64,000 bases of DNA from JAUILH01 sp964230215 (GTDB lineage: Bacteria; Bacteroidota; Bacteroidia; Flavobacteriales_D; JAUILH01). This document shows positions 1-10,107 of the stretch, piece by piece. The notes beneath the pieces were generated by a model that saw only the letters and a list, made by a program, of their open reading frames with translations, was not told the DNA's origin and did no database searches. Where the stretch lies: NCBI GenBank assembly GCA_964230215.1, contig CAXRGQ010000014.1, forward strand, positions 124,001 through 188,000. The letters run 5' to 3'. Within the stretch, counting starts at the first letter, position 1. Each line of letters starts with the position of its first letter. The position numbers were made by a program, and so were the translations under genes.

Positions 1-2178
1 GACGGAATTATTGAATTTGTGAAGTCAACCTCTGTATCAAAGGCATTTGTTTTCTATCCAGATAGTACCGTGGGTGTTGTCGATTCATTTGTGAATGAGC
101 CGCAAGGCAAACCAGTCGAGTTTCCACATGTTGTAGGTTACGGAGTTAAAGTAGCGTTTAATCCTGAAGCTAATCGTTTAGATGCAAGAAGCGTTGATAA
201 GAATTTGCTGAATTTCTTTGACGATCAAGCAGTAATGAAAGGAGCGATTACGGTTACAGAGCAAGAAATGACGGGCAGGGGAAAAATGAGTTTTGGTAAT
301 GCAGATCTATTTGCCCGAAAGTTCACATATAAGGAGCATAAAATTCAATCAGACACCTCCGAGTTCGACCTAGCATCACTTGAGGAACAGGAAGGAGAAA
401 ATGTACTTGCTTTCAAAACCGATAATGTTAGTGCACTGGTCGACTTTAAAGAGCGCCAAGGAATTTTTAAATCGAATGGAAAGGATTCACATGTTGAGTT
501 TCCAGAAAACCAATACATCTGTTTTATGGATGAGTTTAAATGGTATATGGATAATGACGACATTGAATTACAAAAGAAATCTGACCTGGTAGTGGAAAGC
601 ACGGAGTTTGAAAAACCGAACTTCTATTCCATTCACCCTAAACAGGATTCGCTTAGTTTTATGGCGCCTAAGGCCAGGTATGATTTGAAAAAGAAGATTA
701 TTACGTGTACAGAAGTACCCTTTATGGATATTGCGGATGCTCGAATAGTGCCTGATAGTGGAGTAGTAATCGTTAGAAAAAAGGCAAAAATAGAGACATT
801 AGAAAATGCGGTAATTATAGCAGATAATGTGAGTAAAAACCATAAAATCGTTAATGTTACCTGTGACGTTACAGCCAAGCGTGCCTACAAAGCTTCTGGT
901 GATTACTTCTATATAGATGAAGATAAAAACGAATTTAAAATTCACTTTGCAGATATTCAACCTGATTCGGCATATACAACTTACGCAGAAGGTAAAATTG
1001 CACAGGAGGAAAACTTTAGACTTAGTAAGAATTTCGAATTTTATGGAGATGTGGAGTTATACGCTTTAAATAAATCTTTGGTCTTTGATGGTGCAACAAG
1101 AATTACGCACCCATGTGAGGCTATTCCTAAGAACTGGATGAGCTTTAAGTCTGAGATAGACCCTCTTGATATTTATATTCCTGTAGGAGAGAATTTAACG
1201 GATCTAGAAGGCAAGCCTATTGGTGCTGGAATGATAATGAATCCAAGTGTTGATTCCTTAGGTATTTACTCAACTTTCTTATCAAACAAAGGATCTGCCA
1301 CACACCCAACGGTTATTGCGGCTTCTGGGTTTTTACATTTTGACAAAGGATCAAACGAATACAGAATTTCCAACATGGAGAAGTTACAGGAGCAATCATT
1401 GCCAGGGAACTACGTGAGTTTACAGACCGAAAACTGCATACTTAAAGGCGATGGAACTATCACTTTTGGTGTGGATCTAGGACAAGTAGACGCTACATCA
1501 ATTGGTGTTATTTCGCATAATATCAATTCGAAAGAAGTGTCGCTAAAAGGTGCAATGATTATTAATTTCCCTTTCTCTGATAAGGCAATGGATATTATGG
1601 TTGAAGGAATTAAAAAGACTGAAGGACTTATTCCCGTTGAATTAGGAAAAACCTTCTATAAGAAATCATTGCTTGAAACGCTTGACAAAGAATTGGCCGA
1701 AGAAATTCAATCTGAAATCACCTTAAAAGGAAGCATCAAAGGAGGTAAATTCCCGAAAGAGCTGCTTAAATCACTATATATTGCGGACATTACTATGAAA
1801 TGGAATGATGAAATGAGTGCTTATGTGAGTGAGGGATTAATTGGTATCGCTAATGTTAACAAGAATCAAATGTATACGTATGTTAACGGACGAGTTGTTA
1901 TTGAAAAGCGCACTCCAGATAGCAAAGGCAGATCAAAAGACAGAATATATGTTTACCTTGAGGCAGATCCTGCTAACTGGTATTATTTTGAATACTCAAA
2001 TGATGCTAGAGAAGGCCGAATGGAGGTGATTTCATCAAACAATGATTTCATGAATGAAATTTTGGAAACAAAAGAAGATAAAACCAAGTATAAAGGTGAG
2101 AAAGGAAAACCAGATTATTCGTATTTTGCAGGCAAGAGCAAGAGTAAACGAATGAGCTTTTTAAGCAGGTTTGAATAA
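1..2178 (+). CDS. C-terminal part of a large conserved protein of unknown function (5' end outside window)
   Basis: The reading frame is open from the first base of the window. The first internal start-like codon is GTG at 19, but the frame continues upstream of it in the same protein style, so this is the 3' part of a longer gene. About 725 residues are visible. They are mixed beta-rich sequence with many short charged stretches, no transmembrane segment and no recognisable catalytic motif. The C-terminus is basic and lysine-rich (KGEKGKPDYSYFAGKSKSKR). It ends 6 bases before plsY, so the two are probably cotranscribed. I do not recognise the family. A large envelope or cytoskeletal-like protein restricted to Bacteroidota is possible but unsupported. 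Confidence 0.75.
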   Translation, partial: DGIIEFVKSTSVSKAFVFYPDSTVGVVDSFVNEPQGKPVEFPHVVGYGVKVAFNPEANRLDARSVDKNLLNFFDDQAVMKGAITVTEQEMTGRGKMSFGNADLFARKFTYKEHKIQSDTSEFDLASLEEQEGENVLAFKTDNVSALVDFKERQGIFKSNGKDSHVEFPENQYICFMDEFKWYMDNDDIELQKKSDLVVESTEFEKPNFYSIHPKQDSLSFMAPKARYDLKKKIITCTEVPFMDIADARIVPDSGVVIVRKKAKIETLENAVIIADNVSKNHKIVNVTCDVTAKRAYKASGDYFYIDEDKNEFKIHFADIQPDSAYTTYAEGKIAQEENFRLSKNFEFYGDVELYALNKSLVFDGATRITHPCEAIPKNWMSFKSEIDPLDIYIPVGENLTDLEGKPIGAGMIMNPSVDSLGIYSTFLSNKGSATHPTVIAASGFLHFDKGSNEYRISNMEKLQEQSLPGNYVSLQTENCILKGDGTITFGVDLGQVDATSIGVISHNINSKEVSLKGAMIINFPFSDKAMDIMVEGIKKTEGLIPVELGKTFYKKSLLETLDKELAEEIQSEITLKGSIKGGKFPKELLKSLYIADITMKWNDEMSAYVSEGLIGIANVNKNQMYTYVNGRVVIEKRTPDSKGRSKDRIYVYLEADPANWYYFEYSNDAREGRMEVISSNNDFMNEILETKEDKTKYKGEKGKPDYSYFAGKSKSKRMSFLSRFE

Positions 2179-2184
2179 ATTGTA

Positions 2185-2823
2185 ATGGAGGAAGTATATA
2201 ACGGATACAACATAGTAGCTGTAATTCTGGCGTATTTAATAGGTTCAATTCCAACTGCCGTCTGGGTGGGGAAGTGGATGTACGGAAAAGACGTCAGGAA
2301 TTACGGAAGTAAAAACGCAGGGGCAACAAACACATTTAGAGTTCTCGGCAAAAAAGCAGGCATACCAGTCCTGCTTTTCGACATTTTTAAAGGTTGGTTA
2401 GCAACCATGGGATTGTCGTGGGCTTCTTACTATGCTCAGGGGACCGAATTCTACATCAATTTTCAGATTGCAACGGGCGTGGCAGCTATTGTTGGTCATG
2501 TGTTTCCGATATTCGCACAGTTTAAAGGAGGTAAGGGCGTAGCCACAACATTAGGTGTGATAATTACTTTGCATTGGATGGCGGCTCTAACATCTATGGG
2601 GATATTCTTAGTTGTGTTTTTAATAACGCGATACGTGTCATTAGGGACCTTAATTTCTGCATTTATGTTCCCATTCTTAGTGATAATGATCTATAAAACT
2701 GATTACACTTCCCTGATGTATTTCTCCATGATTTTCTCGATTGTCGTGATTTTAACACATCAAAAGAATATTCAAAGACTCGTAAACCACGATGAAAATC
2801 GGATAAACTTCAATAATCACTAA
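2185..2823 (+). CDS. plsY: Glycerol-3-phosphate acyltransferase PlsY
   Basis: This 212-residue polytopic membrane protein matches PlsY, which transfers the acyl group from acyl-phosphate to sn-1 of glycerol-3-phosphate, the first step of phospholipid synthesis in the inner membrane. The family's conserved loops are visible: GSIPTAVW near residue 20, YGSKNAGATNTFRVLGKKAG near 41-60, and GHVFPIFAQFKGGKGVATT near 105-125. Length is typical (about 200 aa). ATG at 2185 follows the upstream stop by 6 bases, suggesting an operon with the large gene before it. The next gene starts 33 bases downstream. Confidence 0.96.
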   Translation: MEEVYNGYNIVAVILAYLIGSIPTAVWVGKWMYGKDVRNYGSKNAGATNTFRVLGKKAGIPVLLFDIFKGWLATMGLSWASYYAQGTEFYINFQIATGVAAIVGHVFPIFAQFKGGKGVATTLGVIITLHWMAALTSMGIFLVVFLITRYVSLGTLISAFMFPFLVIMIYKTDYTSLMYFSMIFSIVVILTHQKNIQRLVNHDENRINFNNH

Positions 2824-2856
2824 ACCTTTTCTGGTACTAAGTGTACAATTTTAAGC

Positions 2857-5800
2857 GTGTTATATAATATTCGACATATTGTCCTATTAATTACTGTTTT
2901 GCTTTGCTCGTCTTACTCGGGCATTAACAATCACGTAGTTCCTGATGACGACACTTTTGAAAAGCTTAAAAAAGAAGCAGATGCATTGTTCGAAGATCAC
3001 GAGTATGAGCTGGCATTGCCGAAATATAAAAGCTTGTTGAACAATTTTCAGGGGAATTATGAATACCGATATAAATACGGTGCCTGCCTTTTAATGGCAA
3101 CAGAAGAAAAGGAAGAAGCGCTTAAGTATTTGGCTGAAGCTGATGGAAGAGATGGCGTTCCTCCTCTGCATGACTACTATCTCGGGCGTGCATATCACAT
3201 GAATTATAGGTTCACAGCAGCAATAAGTCATTATGAGAAGTTTGAGCAGTATGGTGATAAAAAAGATGTAAAGTTTTTTGATGCCGCACGCGAAATACAA
3301 TCGGCTAAGTATGGTAAGAAACTACTCAACAAACTCACCGATATTGTCGTTCTGAGTAAAAAGAAAGCGGGTATCGATAACTTTTACAGCTACTATGATT
3401 TAAGCGAGGATATTGGTGGCGAAATGATTAATGCCAAAGGTCTGGATGAGTTAAGAACCAAGTTAGACAAGAAGAAGGATGAGGATGTGGTTATCTATTT
3501 TCCACCAAGGAGTAATGAACCCCGCATGGTGTTTTTCTCAAGCTATGGTGAAGATGGTAACAGTGGCAAGGATATCTATATGATTAAGCGCCTACCAACG
3601 GGCGAGTGGGGTAAAGCACAACGTGTTCCAGGTTCAGTAAACACACGGTTTGACGAGGATTATCCCTTCCTTCATCCAAATGGAAACTATCTATACTTCT
3701 CCTCCAAAGGACACAATACGATGGGTGGCTATGACATCTTTAGAGTCGAAATTGATGAGACTGGGATGACCATAGGTGAACCTGAAAACCTTGATTTCGC
3801 AATCAACTCACCTGCCGATGATATAATGTATGTGGTGGATGCGGAAGATGAAAAAGCGTATTTCTCAAGTAATCGTGAGTCTACGGAAAAGGAATTCCAT
3901 GTTTATAGAGTAAATGTTAAGCAGTACCCAATCCAGATAGTCGTTTTAAAAGGTGGATTTGAAAACAAAATTGACCCAAACAAACGTGCTGTTAATATGA
4001 AGATTGAGGACGCCAGAACGGGTGAGTTGGTGCAAATCATCAACTCAAATAAAAACACAGGAGACTACTTAATTACCCTGCCAAAATCCGGTAAGTACAC
4101 CTATACGATTAAGACTGAGCAAAGTGATAAAACGCACTCGGTTAATATTGAGATTCCGTATCAAGAGCAAATGATTGTGATTCCGCAAGACCTTACTTTA
4201 GTGAAAGAAGGAGGAGCAGAAAAAATAGTGGTCAAAACCAGATTCGGTGAACAAGTTGCTGATGCTGAGGCGGTCTTAAATGAAATAATAAAAGACAGAG
4301 CGAAACTTGATCCGAACGCTGATAAATTCGAAACAAAGGACGAGCAACCTGATTTAGGTGAGATGACGGACGAGCAGATAGTCGCCATGGCGGATGAAGA
4401 TGCTAAAAAAATTGGAGAGGAACTGGGAGTTGTCGAAGACAAAAAAGAAGCAGCGTACTCCATCGCAAATCAATATTACAAAAAGGCTATTGAAGATAAT
4501 GATAAGGCGCAGGAGGCTATTGAACAGGCTAAGAACTCAACGAATCAGCAGGAGAAAAATCAATATCAAAAAATTGCTAAAGATTTAATTGAGTCCTCAA
4601 AAAACAACCTTGATAATGCGAAGGCCGCACAATCAATTGCTAAGAATTACGAAAAGGAGGAGTCAGAATTAAAAGAGGATTATGATCAAGCGAAAAACTT
4701 TGCAGACGCTATAGAGGCTGCATTTGATGCTAAAGACACTCAAAAAGCCATTGATGCACTTAAGGATCAACAAGCATTTATTAAAGATGCGATGGCTAAA
4801 GTAGAGGAGCCAGAGGATGACGAAGAAATCAAGAAACTACGCAGTGATTATAATGATAAACAATCAACAGCTTCCAAAACGAGAAATCAATTACAAGCAC
4901 AAAAGGACTTAGAGCAAGAGACAAAAGATAATATCGCAAGATTGAAAGCTGAGATTGAAGACGCGCGCAAAAAAGACAAACCTGCCTTAGAAGAAGAGCT
5001 GGCTTTTCAACAGAGCGAATTAAAGAATATCCAGGATAACATAGGGGTTTTATCGAGCAAACTTGATGATGAGGATAGAGCTGCACGAGATGCTAAAAGA
5101 GAGTTAGATATTGCTGAAGGTAGTTTTGATATTACTGCTGGAGCGCCTATTTCTGATCAGGAGAAGAACAGTCTAAGTTCAAAATTAACGAGTGCAGAAC
5201 TTGACAATGCAATTAAGTCTAGTCAGGATAACCTTACAGCTGTAACGGCATCTGATCCAGCCGTGTCCACTGCAATGAATGATCCTAAGTACGATTCATT
5301 TAAGGATAATGAAACAAAATATTCGAACGACCCAGACCAAAAAGAAGGCCTCAAAAAACAGATAGAAAATGATAAGAATTGGGTAGATCAATTGGATAAT
5401 GATATCAAAGAGCTGCGTACGCAATATGATAACACATCAGACCCGGGTGAAAAAGAATCCATCCAAGATCAAATTAATGGCCTAGAGAGTTTAAAAGATT
5501 TAAAATCAAATCAAATTGCCAGTAACGAGCAGAAGTATAATGACCTATATGCCGATGGAAATAATGGTGGTATCGATAATTCAAATACCGCAACTGTAGC
5601 ATCCCTTGATCCTGATTATTCAAGCAATTATGCTGCAACCAATGATATTGAAGATCCAGCGGAGAGAGCTAAGAAACAAAATGAATTAGACAGTCAGCTT
5701 GTGATAGATGCGGACACAAAAATTGATGCTATCAAATCAGGTATTGCAGACGGAAGTGTGGAAGAAGATGAGGGCAACACGCAGATTAAGGCCTTAGAGA

Positions 5801-8800
5801 CTTTGAAGAATGATGCCCAAGATCGAATTAATGAGAATACGCAGCTGATAGCGAGCACAAACGGATCAAGCGATAATGCAGATGTAAGCTTTAATAGTCT
5901 GGACGATTCTTTTGAATCGAAAAAATCAGATATCGAAAACAACGGGGATAAGCCAGCAGATAAAGCTAAGGCAATTAACACCTTGAATACATCCATGATT
6001 GAAAAGATTGACGATGAAATTGAGTCAACCAATCAAGCTAAAGATAATGGAGATATTGACGCTAATGATGCTGACACCAAAATAGCGGCTTTAAATAACT
6101 TAAAATCTCAACTAGAAGACGAAATTAAATCGAATAATGCAGTAATCGCGAGTAATGCAGGTAATCCAGATGCTACTGATAACGACCTTAGCAATATATC
6201 GATTGATTCGGTGGATCCAGCATTTACTTCTAAAAAGTCGGACATAGCTGCCAACCCTGATTTAGACGAAATTGAAAAAGGGAATCAACTTAAGGCTGCC
6301 AACAATGATTTGCTTAGCAAGTTGGATGAGAAAAAGTCGGAATTAGAAGAAGCAAAGAATAATGGCGATATAAATGATGACGACTATTTCAATGCTCTAA
6401 ACAAAATTGAAAAGATTCAAGATGATATCAATCAAGAGAATAGTGAGATTGATAATATGATTGCTGAGGAAAAAGAGCGAAGAGGAAAAGTATCGTTTGA
6501 TGATTTACTGGGAGACTATTCGAGCAGAAAGCAGGCAATCGATGGTAATGATAAATCTGAAGATGACAAAGCTCGAGAATTAAAATCCTTAAATGATGAG
6601 GCGATAGCAGCTATAGATAAGGATATTGCAGATACTGAGGCTGGAATTAAATCAGGTGACATTGATGAGAGCGAAGGGAATGATAGAATTGAGAAGTTGA
6701 ACGTTTTAAAAACGCAGCTTGAAAATGAAAATGCAGATCACCTTGCTACCATAGATTCTTCTCAAGCCAATTACAGTGATCAGGCGGTTTCATACTCTAG
6801 TCCAGATGCAATGGAGGCCTATAAAGATGTGGCGTCTAGTAAGGAAAAGCTTGATGGGTATAAAAATGAAATCGCTGAACTTGAAAATCAAAAGACGGGA
6901 GCTAGCGATAAGGAAATAGCAAAACTTGACAAGAAGATAGACAAGACACAGAAGAAATTAGATAAGGAGGAAATTAAGGTAGGAGAGGCCTTAGGTGATG
7001 CAAACACTGCTCAGTTTAACGCAGACAACGAAAAACGAACTACTTATCAAAGTGACCTGGACGATCAAGGCAAATCAAATCCTGACAACCCTGACTATAA
7101 AAAAGTGCTGGATTTGAATAGAGATGCGGACAACTTGATGGCTGAGGCATCCGACTTGAGGTCAAGCGCCGATAGAACTAAGGATAAAAGTGAGAAGAAT
7201 GATTTAATAAAGTCAGCTGTAAACAAAGAAAATGATGCCATTAATAAGCAGAATGAGGCCAATAATATGATGGCTGAAATGACAGATGATTTCTATAAAG
7301 AAGGAAGTATAACGGATCCATCAATTGGACTTGATCTTACCGATATTGCAACGGATCCTGCCGACAGGGAATCGGGGAAAGCATATGAATTGGCAGATAG
7401 ATATCGCAATGAAGCAAATGATTTAGACAATCAGGCTGCTGATAAAAGAAAAGAGGCAGAAGACGCAAAAAGAAGTGAGAAAGATGATTTGATTAATGAA
7501 GCCCAAGATCTAGAAAATCGGGCAGAGGAATTGCGTTCAAAGGCGCTTAGAGCCGAAAATAAAGGAGATGAATATGCAGCATTAGAGAATGAAGCCTTAG
7601 AGAAACAAGCTTTAGCTGATGCACCTAAAGACATGTCATCTGATAAACAAGAGTCTATTCGTAGGGATGAGGATTACCAGTTGTATTTTGGTAAGTTAGA
7701 GCCATTAAGAGGTGCTTATACAGAATATCAAGACGCGATTGATGTCCGCGAAAGCTTAAGAAATGATAGAAGAAAAGCACAGGCACGCTATGATGAAGCG
7801 AAAAGAGAATATGATAACGCTCCAGATGAACAAAAAGAGTCGTATCAAGAGAGCTTAGGTAGGTTTAAGGCCCAGTTAGATGATGTGGAGGCACAGTTAG
7901 CTGATGCAGAAAGTGATTTAGATGAGAAAAAGACCAGATATGAAGAATTGCAGGGAGATTTGGATGCTTACCTTGCCACTTTAGACCCGGTCAAAGCAAA
8001 AGATTTCGCAGATCTAACGGGGCGATACGGGGACAATATGATGAGTCCTATTTTAACACCAGTTGTAATAACGGATCCAAGAGATCCTGATTTCTCGATA
8101 CCAGAAGAGCTTACGGATAACATCTTCGTGACGACATCAACAGGCACAAAAAACACCAGAATTGTAATTGATGGAGGTAATCCTAAGGGACTTGTGTATA
8201 AGGTGCAGGTGGGGGCGTTCCAGAGACCAATACCAGAAGATTTGTTTGGGCAGTTTGCACCTATATCTGGCGAAAAAATCAGAGACAATATTACGCGTTA
8301 CATGGTAGGTTATTTCGGTGATTACAAGACTGCTAATGAAGCGAAAAACACCATCCGAGGGTTCGGAGGATACGATGACGCCTTTGTTGTAGCATATATC
8401 GATGGCGAAAGAGTGAATCTGGCTACTGCACGAGCACATGAATTAGAAAATCCTGCTAAGACCGATGGAATTAATTTAGCTAGTAATGCTGGAGATAATA
8501 CCAATAACGGCAATAACACGAACAACGGAAACGATACGAACAACGGAATCAATACGAACAACGGAAACAATACCAACAATGGTAATAACACCAATAACGG
8601 AAACAACACCAATAATGGTTATAACACTAACAACGGTAACAATACCAATAACGGCAATCAGGATGCCTTTGTTGGCCAAGATGGTAATACCGTAGTTTAC
8701 GATAAGTCAGATGACACAGATAGATTGTTAGACCGAATTAAGAGTACGCCAGGTGCTGCAGAGGCGATTCCAGGTGCCGGCATTAGAGGATTGTATTTCA

Positions 8801-9816
8801 CCGTTCAGGTAGGTGCATACTCTAAGCCAATTCAAAAAGGTGTAATTCCAGTTGAACCTCTGGTTGTGTTTGAAGTGAATAATCTGTTTAAATACTCGAC
8901 GGGTGTATATAAGTCTGAAGCAGAAGCCGCACCACGTAGAGATGAAATTAGAGCAGGAGCAGTGCCTGATGCCTTCGTAACTGCTTATTATAACGGAGAA
9001 AGAATCACAGTAGCTAAAGCGCGTGACATTATCGCAACCGAAGGTGATAAAGTATTTGCCTGGACTAAGGAGGCGAATCAAACACAAGCTCCCGAGAACG
9101 TTGACTATGATGCTGTTGAGGTACCAGGCTTAAATTACTATATATACCTAGGTGATTTCATGGGAGAGCTACCTGAGGAGTTCTCAATGTTTGTGCTGAA
9201 AAATCAAGATCGCGTTGAATCTGAAGACACTGAAGATGGCGGTCTGATGTACCATTCATACTTTAAGACTAAGTATAAAGAAATGGGTGCGCTACTTCAA
9301 TATTTCAAGGATGAAGGCATTGAGGACGCAGAGATTAGGGCTAGATATAAATTTGAAGAAATAAATTTAGATGAAGCTGAAGCCTTAAGAAAAGGTGGTG
9401 AAGCAGAGGAACCTAGTCCAACACCTGTGCCAAACCCAACACCTCCGACCACACCAGAAAACGGTGGAGATGATGAAGACGATACGACAATTACTCCAGC
9501 ACCTGGAGATAATGAGGAAGATAAAACGCCAACACCGGTGGATGGTATCCAATACAAACTTATTCTAGGCGTATTTGAATATGAAATACCTGAATCATTC
9601 TCAAGAGCTATTCTATCATCGGGCAAGGATGTAAGAACCGAAGAGAATGAAAATTTTGAGACGGTTTATTATATGTCTTTTGCTACATTTGCAGAAGCAG
9701 TTCAATCCAAAGATTATTTTTATAATCAAGGTATAGAAGAAACTGAAGTAAAAGCATATTTTGGTTTTGACGAAATTGACTTAGAAGATGCAAAAAAGAG
9801 AACTAATGAAGACTAA
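2857..9816 (+). CDS. Giant secreted TPR / PD40 / coiled-coil protein with four SPOR-like C-terminal domains
   Basis: 2319 residues starting at GTG 2857, with an N-terminal signal sequence (about residues 1-22). In order: TPR-like helices (~30-145); PD40/WD40-like beta-propeller blades with the FSSxGhxxxGGYDIFRV pattern (~221-358); a carboxypeptidase-regulatory-like beta domain (~361-438); a very long acidic coiled-coil region (~470-1720) with five ~100-residue tandem repeats; a first SPOR-like unit (LVYKVQVGAFQRPIPEDLFG, ~1776); an Asn/Thr/Gly hexapeptide tract (1881-1934); SPOR-like units at ~1976 and ~2088; a Pro/Thr linker; and a fourth unit at ~2228. TPR plus PD40 resembles the front half of PorE-like proteins, but the OmpA domain is replaced by SPOR-like units. 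SPOR domains bind denuded peptidoglycan, so a periplasmic scaffold is inferred. Exact function is unknown. Confidence 0.85.
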   Translation: MLYNIRHIVLLITVLLCSSYSGINNHVVPDDDTFEKLKKEADALFEDHEYELALPKYKSLLNNFQGNYEYRYKYGACLLMATEEKEEALKYLAEADGRDGVPPLHDYYLGRAYHMNYRFTAAISHYEKFEQYGDKKDVKFFDAAREIQSAKYGKKLLNKLTDIVVLSKKKAGIDNFYSYYDLSEDIGGEMINAKGLDELRTKLDKKKDEDVVIYFPPRSNEPRMVFFSSYGEDGNSGKDIYMIKRLPTGEWGKAQRVPGSVNTRFDEDYPFLHPNGNYLYFSSKGHNTMGGYDIFRVEIDETGMTIGEPENLDFAINSPADDIMYVVDAEDEKAYFSSNRESTEKEFHVYRVNVKQYPIQIVVLKGGFENKIDPNKRAVNMKIEDARTGELVQIINSNKNTGDYLITLPKSGKYTYTIKTEQSDKTHSVNIEIPYQEQMIVIPQDLTLVKEGGAEKIVVKTRFGEQVADAEAVLNEIIKDRAKLDPNADKFETKDEQPDLGEMTDEQIVAMADEDAKKIGEELGVVEDKKEAAYSIANQYYKKAIEDNDKAQEAIEQAKNSTNQQEKNQYQKIAKDLIESSKNNLDNAKAAQSIAKNYEKEESELKEDYDQAKNFADAIEAAFDAKDTQKAIDALKDQQAFIKDAMAKVEEPEDDEEIKKLRSDYNDKQSTASKTRNQLQAQKDLEQETKDNIARLKAEIEDARKKDKPALEEELAFQQSELKNIQDNIGVLSSKLDDEDRAARDAKRELDIAEGSFDITAGAPISDQEKNSLSSKLTSAELDNAIKSSQDNLTAVTASDPAVSTAMNDPKYDSFKDNETKYSNDPDQKEGLKKQIENDKNWVDQLDNDIKELRTQYDNTSDPGEKESIQDQINGLESLKDLKSNQIASNEQKYNDLYADGNNGGIDNSNTATVASLDPDYSSNYAATNDIEDPAERAKKQNELDSQLVIDADTKIDAIKSGIADGSVEEDEGNTQIKALETLKNDAQDRINENTQLIASTNGSSDNADVSFNSLDDSFESKKSDIENNGDKPADKAKAINTLNTSMIEKIDDEIESTNQAKDNGDIDANDADTKIAALNNLKSQLEDEIKSNNAVIASNAGNPDATDNDLSNISIDSVDPAFTSKKSDIAANPDLDEIEKGNQLKAANNDLLSKLDEKKSELEEAKNNGDINDDDYFNALNKIEKIQDDINQENSEIDNMIAEEKERRGKVSFDDLLGDYSSRKQAIDGNDKSEDDKARELKSLNDEAIAAIDKDIADTEAGIKSGDIDESEGNDRIEKLNVLKTQLENENADHLATIDSSQANYSDQAVSYSSPDAMEAYKDVASSKEKLDGYKNEIAELENQKTGASDKEIAKLDKKIDKTQKKLDKEEIKVGEALGDANTAQFNADNEKRTTYQSDLDDQGKSNPDNPDYKKVLDLNRDADNLMAEASDLRSSADRTKDKSEKNDLIKSAVNKENDAINKQNEANNMMAEMTDDFYKEGSITDPSIGLDLTDIATDPADRESGKAYELADRYRNEANDLDNQAADKRKEAEDAKRSEKDDLINEAQDLENRAEELRSKALRAENKGDEYAALENEALEKQALADAPKDMSSDKQESIRRDEDYQLYFGKLEPLRGAYTEYQDAIDVRESLRNDRRKAQARYDEAKREYDNAPDEQKESYQESLGRFKAQLDDVEAQLADAESDLDEKKTRYEELQGDLDAYLATLDPVKAKDFADLTGRYGDNMMSPILTPVVITDPRDPDFSIPEELTDNIFVTTSTGTKNTRIVIDGGNPKGLVYKVQVGAFQRPIPEDLFGQFAPISGEKIRDNITRYMVGYFGDYKTANEAKNTIRGFGGYDDAFVVAYIDGERVNLATARAHELENPAKTDGINLASNAGDNTNNGNNTNNGNDTNNGINTNNGNNTNNGNNTNNGNNTNNGYNTNNGNNTNNGNQDAFVGQDGNTVVYDKSDDTDRLLDRIKSTPGAAEAIPGAGIRGLYFTVQVGAYSKPIQKGVIPVEPLVVFEVNNLFKYSTGVYKSEAEAAPRRDEIRAGAVPDAFVTAYYNGERITVAKARDIIATEGDKVFAWTKEANQTQAPENVDYDAVEVPGLNYYIYLGDFMGELPEEFSMFVLKNQDRVESEDTEDGGLMYHSYFKTKYKEMGALLQYFKDEGIEDAEIRARYKFEEINLDEAEALRKGGEAEEPSPTPVPNPTPPTTPENGGDDEDDTTITPAPGDNEEDKTPTPVDGIQYKLILGVFEYEIPESFSRAILSSGKDVRTEENENFETVYYMSFATFAEAVQSKDYFYNQGIEETEVKAYFGFDEIDLEDAKKRTNED
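5281..6786 (+). repeat. Five ~100-residue tandem repeats inside the giant coiled-coil protein
   Basis: Successive repeat units begin near residues 809, 916, 1014, 1118 and 1213 of the 2319-residue protein and end near 1310. Each opens with a short DP/DD-Y/F-S motif (DPKYDSFKD, SLDPDYSSN, SLDDSFESKKSD, SVDPAFTSKKSD, SFDDLLGDYSSRKQ). Each then has a helix ending in a leucine/lysine-rich stretch and an Asp-rich turn such as NGDID or SGDIDESEG. The repeats are diverged at DNA level, so they are a structural periodicity, not a recent DNA expansion. Confidence 0.7.
8497..8658 (+). repeat. In-frame 18-bp tandem repeat encoding NTNNGN hexapeptides (nine copies)
   Basis: Nine consecutive 18-base units encode NTNNGN with single substitutions (DTNNGI, NTNNGY). 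They vary mainly at third positions (aataacaccaataacgga and similar). The tract lies between the first and second SPOR-like units and probably acts as a flexible linker. A tract of this kind can change copy number by slippage without breaking the frame. Confidence 0.92.
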
Positions 9817-10105
9817 TTTCAATTTATACAATAGCACTGATACGCAGGTAGAGGAAAGCGTTGATCTTTTGGAAGAAGTGTTGGAAGATAGTCATCTGGT
9901 TGTATATAATGATGACGTTAATACATTTGATCACGTGATTGATACTTTGGTTAAAGTTTGTAAACACGATACAATTCAGGCTGAACAATGCACCTATATT
10001 ATTCACTATAAAGGGAAATGCAGTGTGAAGTCCGGAGAAAGACATAAATTGGAGTCCATGTGTACCGCAATTTTGGACAGAGGAATTAATGCAGAAATTC
10101 AATAA
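9806..10105 (+). CDS. clpS: ATP-dependent Clp protease adaptor ClpS
   Basis: 99 residues from ATG 9806 match ClpS, the adaptor that binds the ClpA/ClpC N-domain and delivers N-degron substrates. The core LVVYNDDVNTFDHVIDTL is the family's hallmark, with the YNDD substrate/ClpA-contact segment preceded by an acidic flexible N-terminus. The later stretch of about 30 residues ends in RGINAEIQ, as is usual. The start overlaps the end of the preceding giant gene by 11 bases. An in-frame ATG at 9788 would add six residues (MQKREL), but 9806 gives the more usual N-terminus. It is separated by 2 bases from the downstream M48 peptidase gene. Confidence 0.93.
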   Translation: MKTNFNLYNSTDTQVEESVDLLEEVLEDSHLVVYNDDVNTFDHVIDTLVKVCKHDTIQAEQCTYIIHYKGKCSVKSGERHKLESMCTAILDRGINAEIQ

Positions 10106-10107
10106 AA

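Noticed and set aside
8497..8658. Regular short repeats considered as a CRISPR array
   Set aside because: Units are contiguous, 18 bases long, in frame and have no spacers.
8486..8695. Open frame on the plus strand rich in Thr-Glu-Thr repeats, and matching frames on the minus strand
   Set aside because: These are other-frame readings of the 18-bp tandem repeat inside the giant protein gene, with low-complexity composition and no homology-like features.
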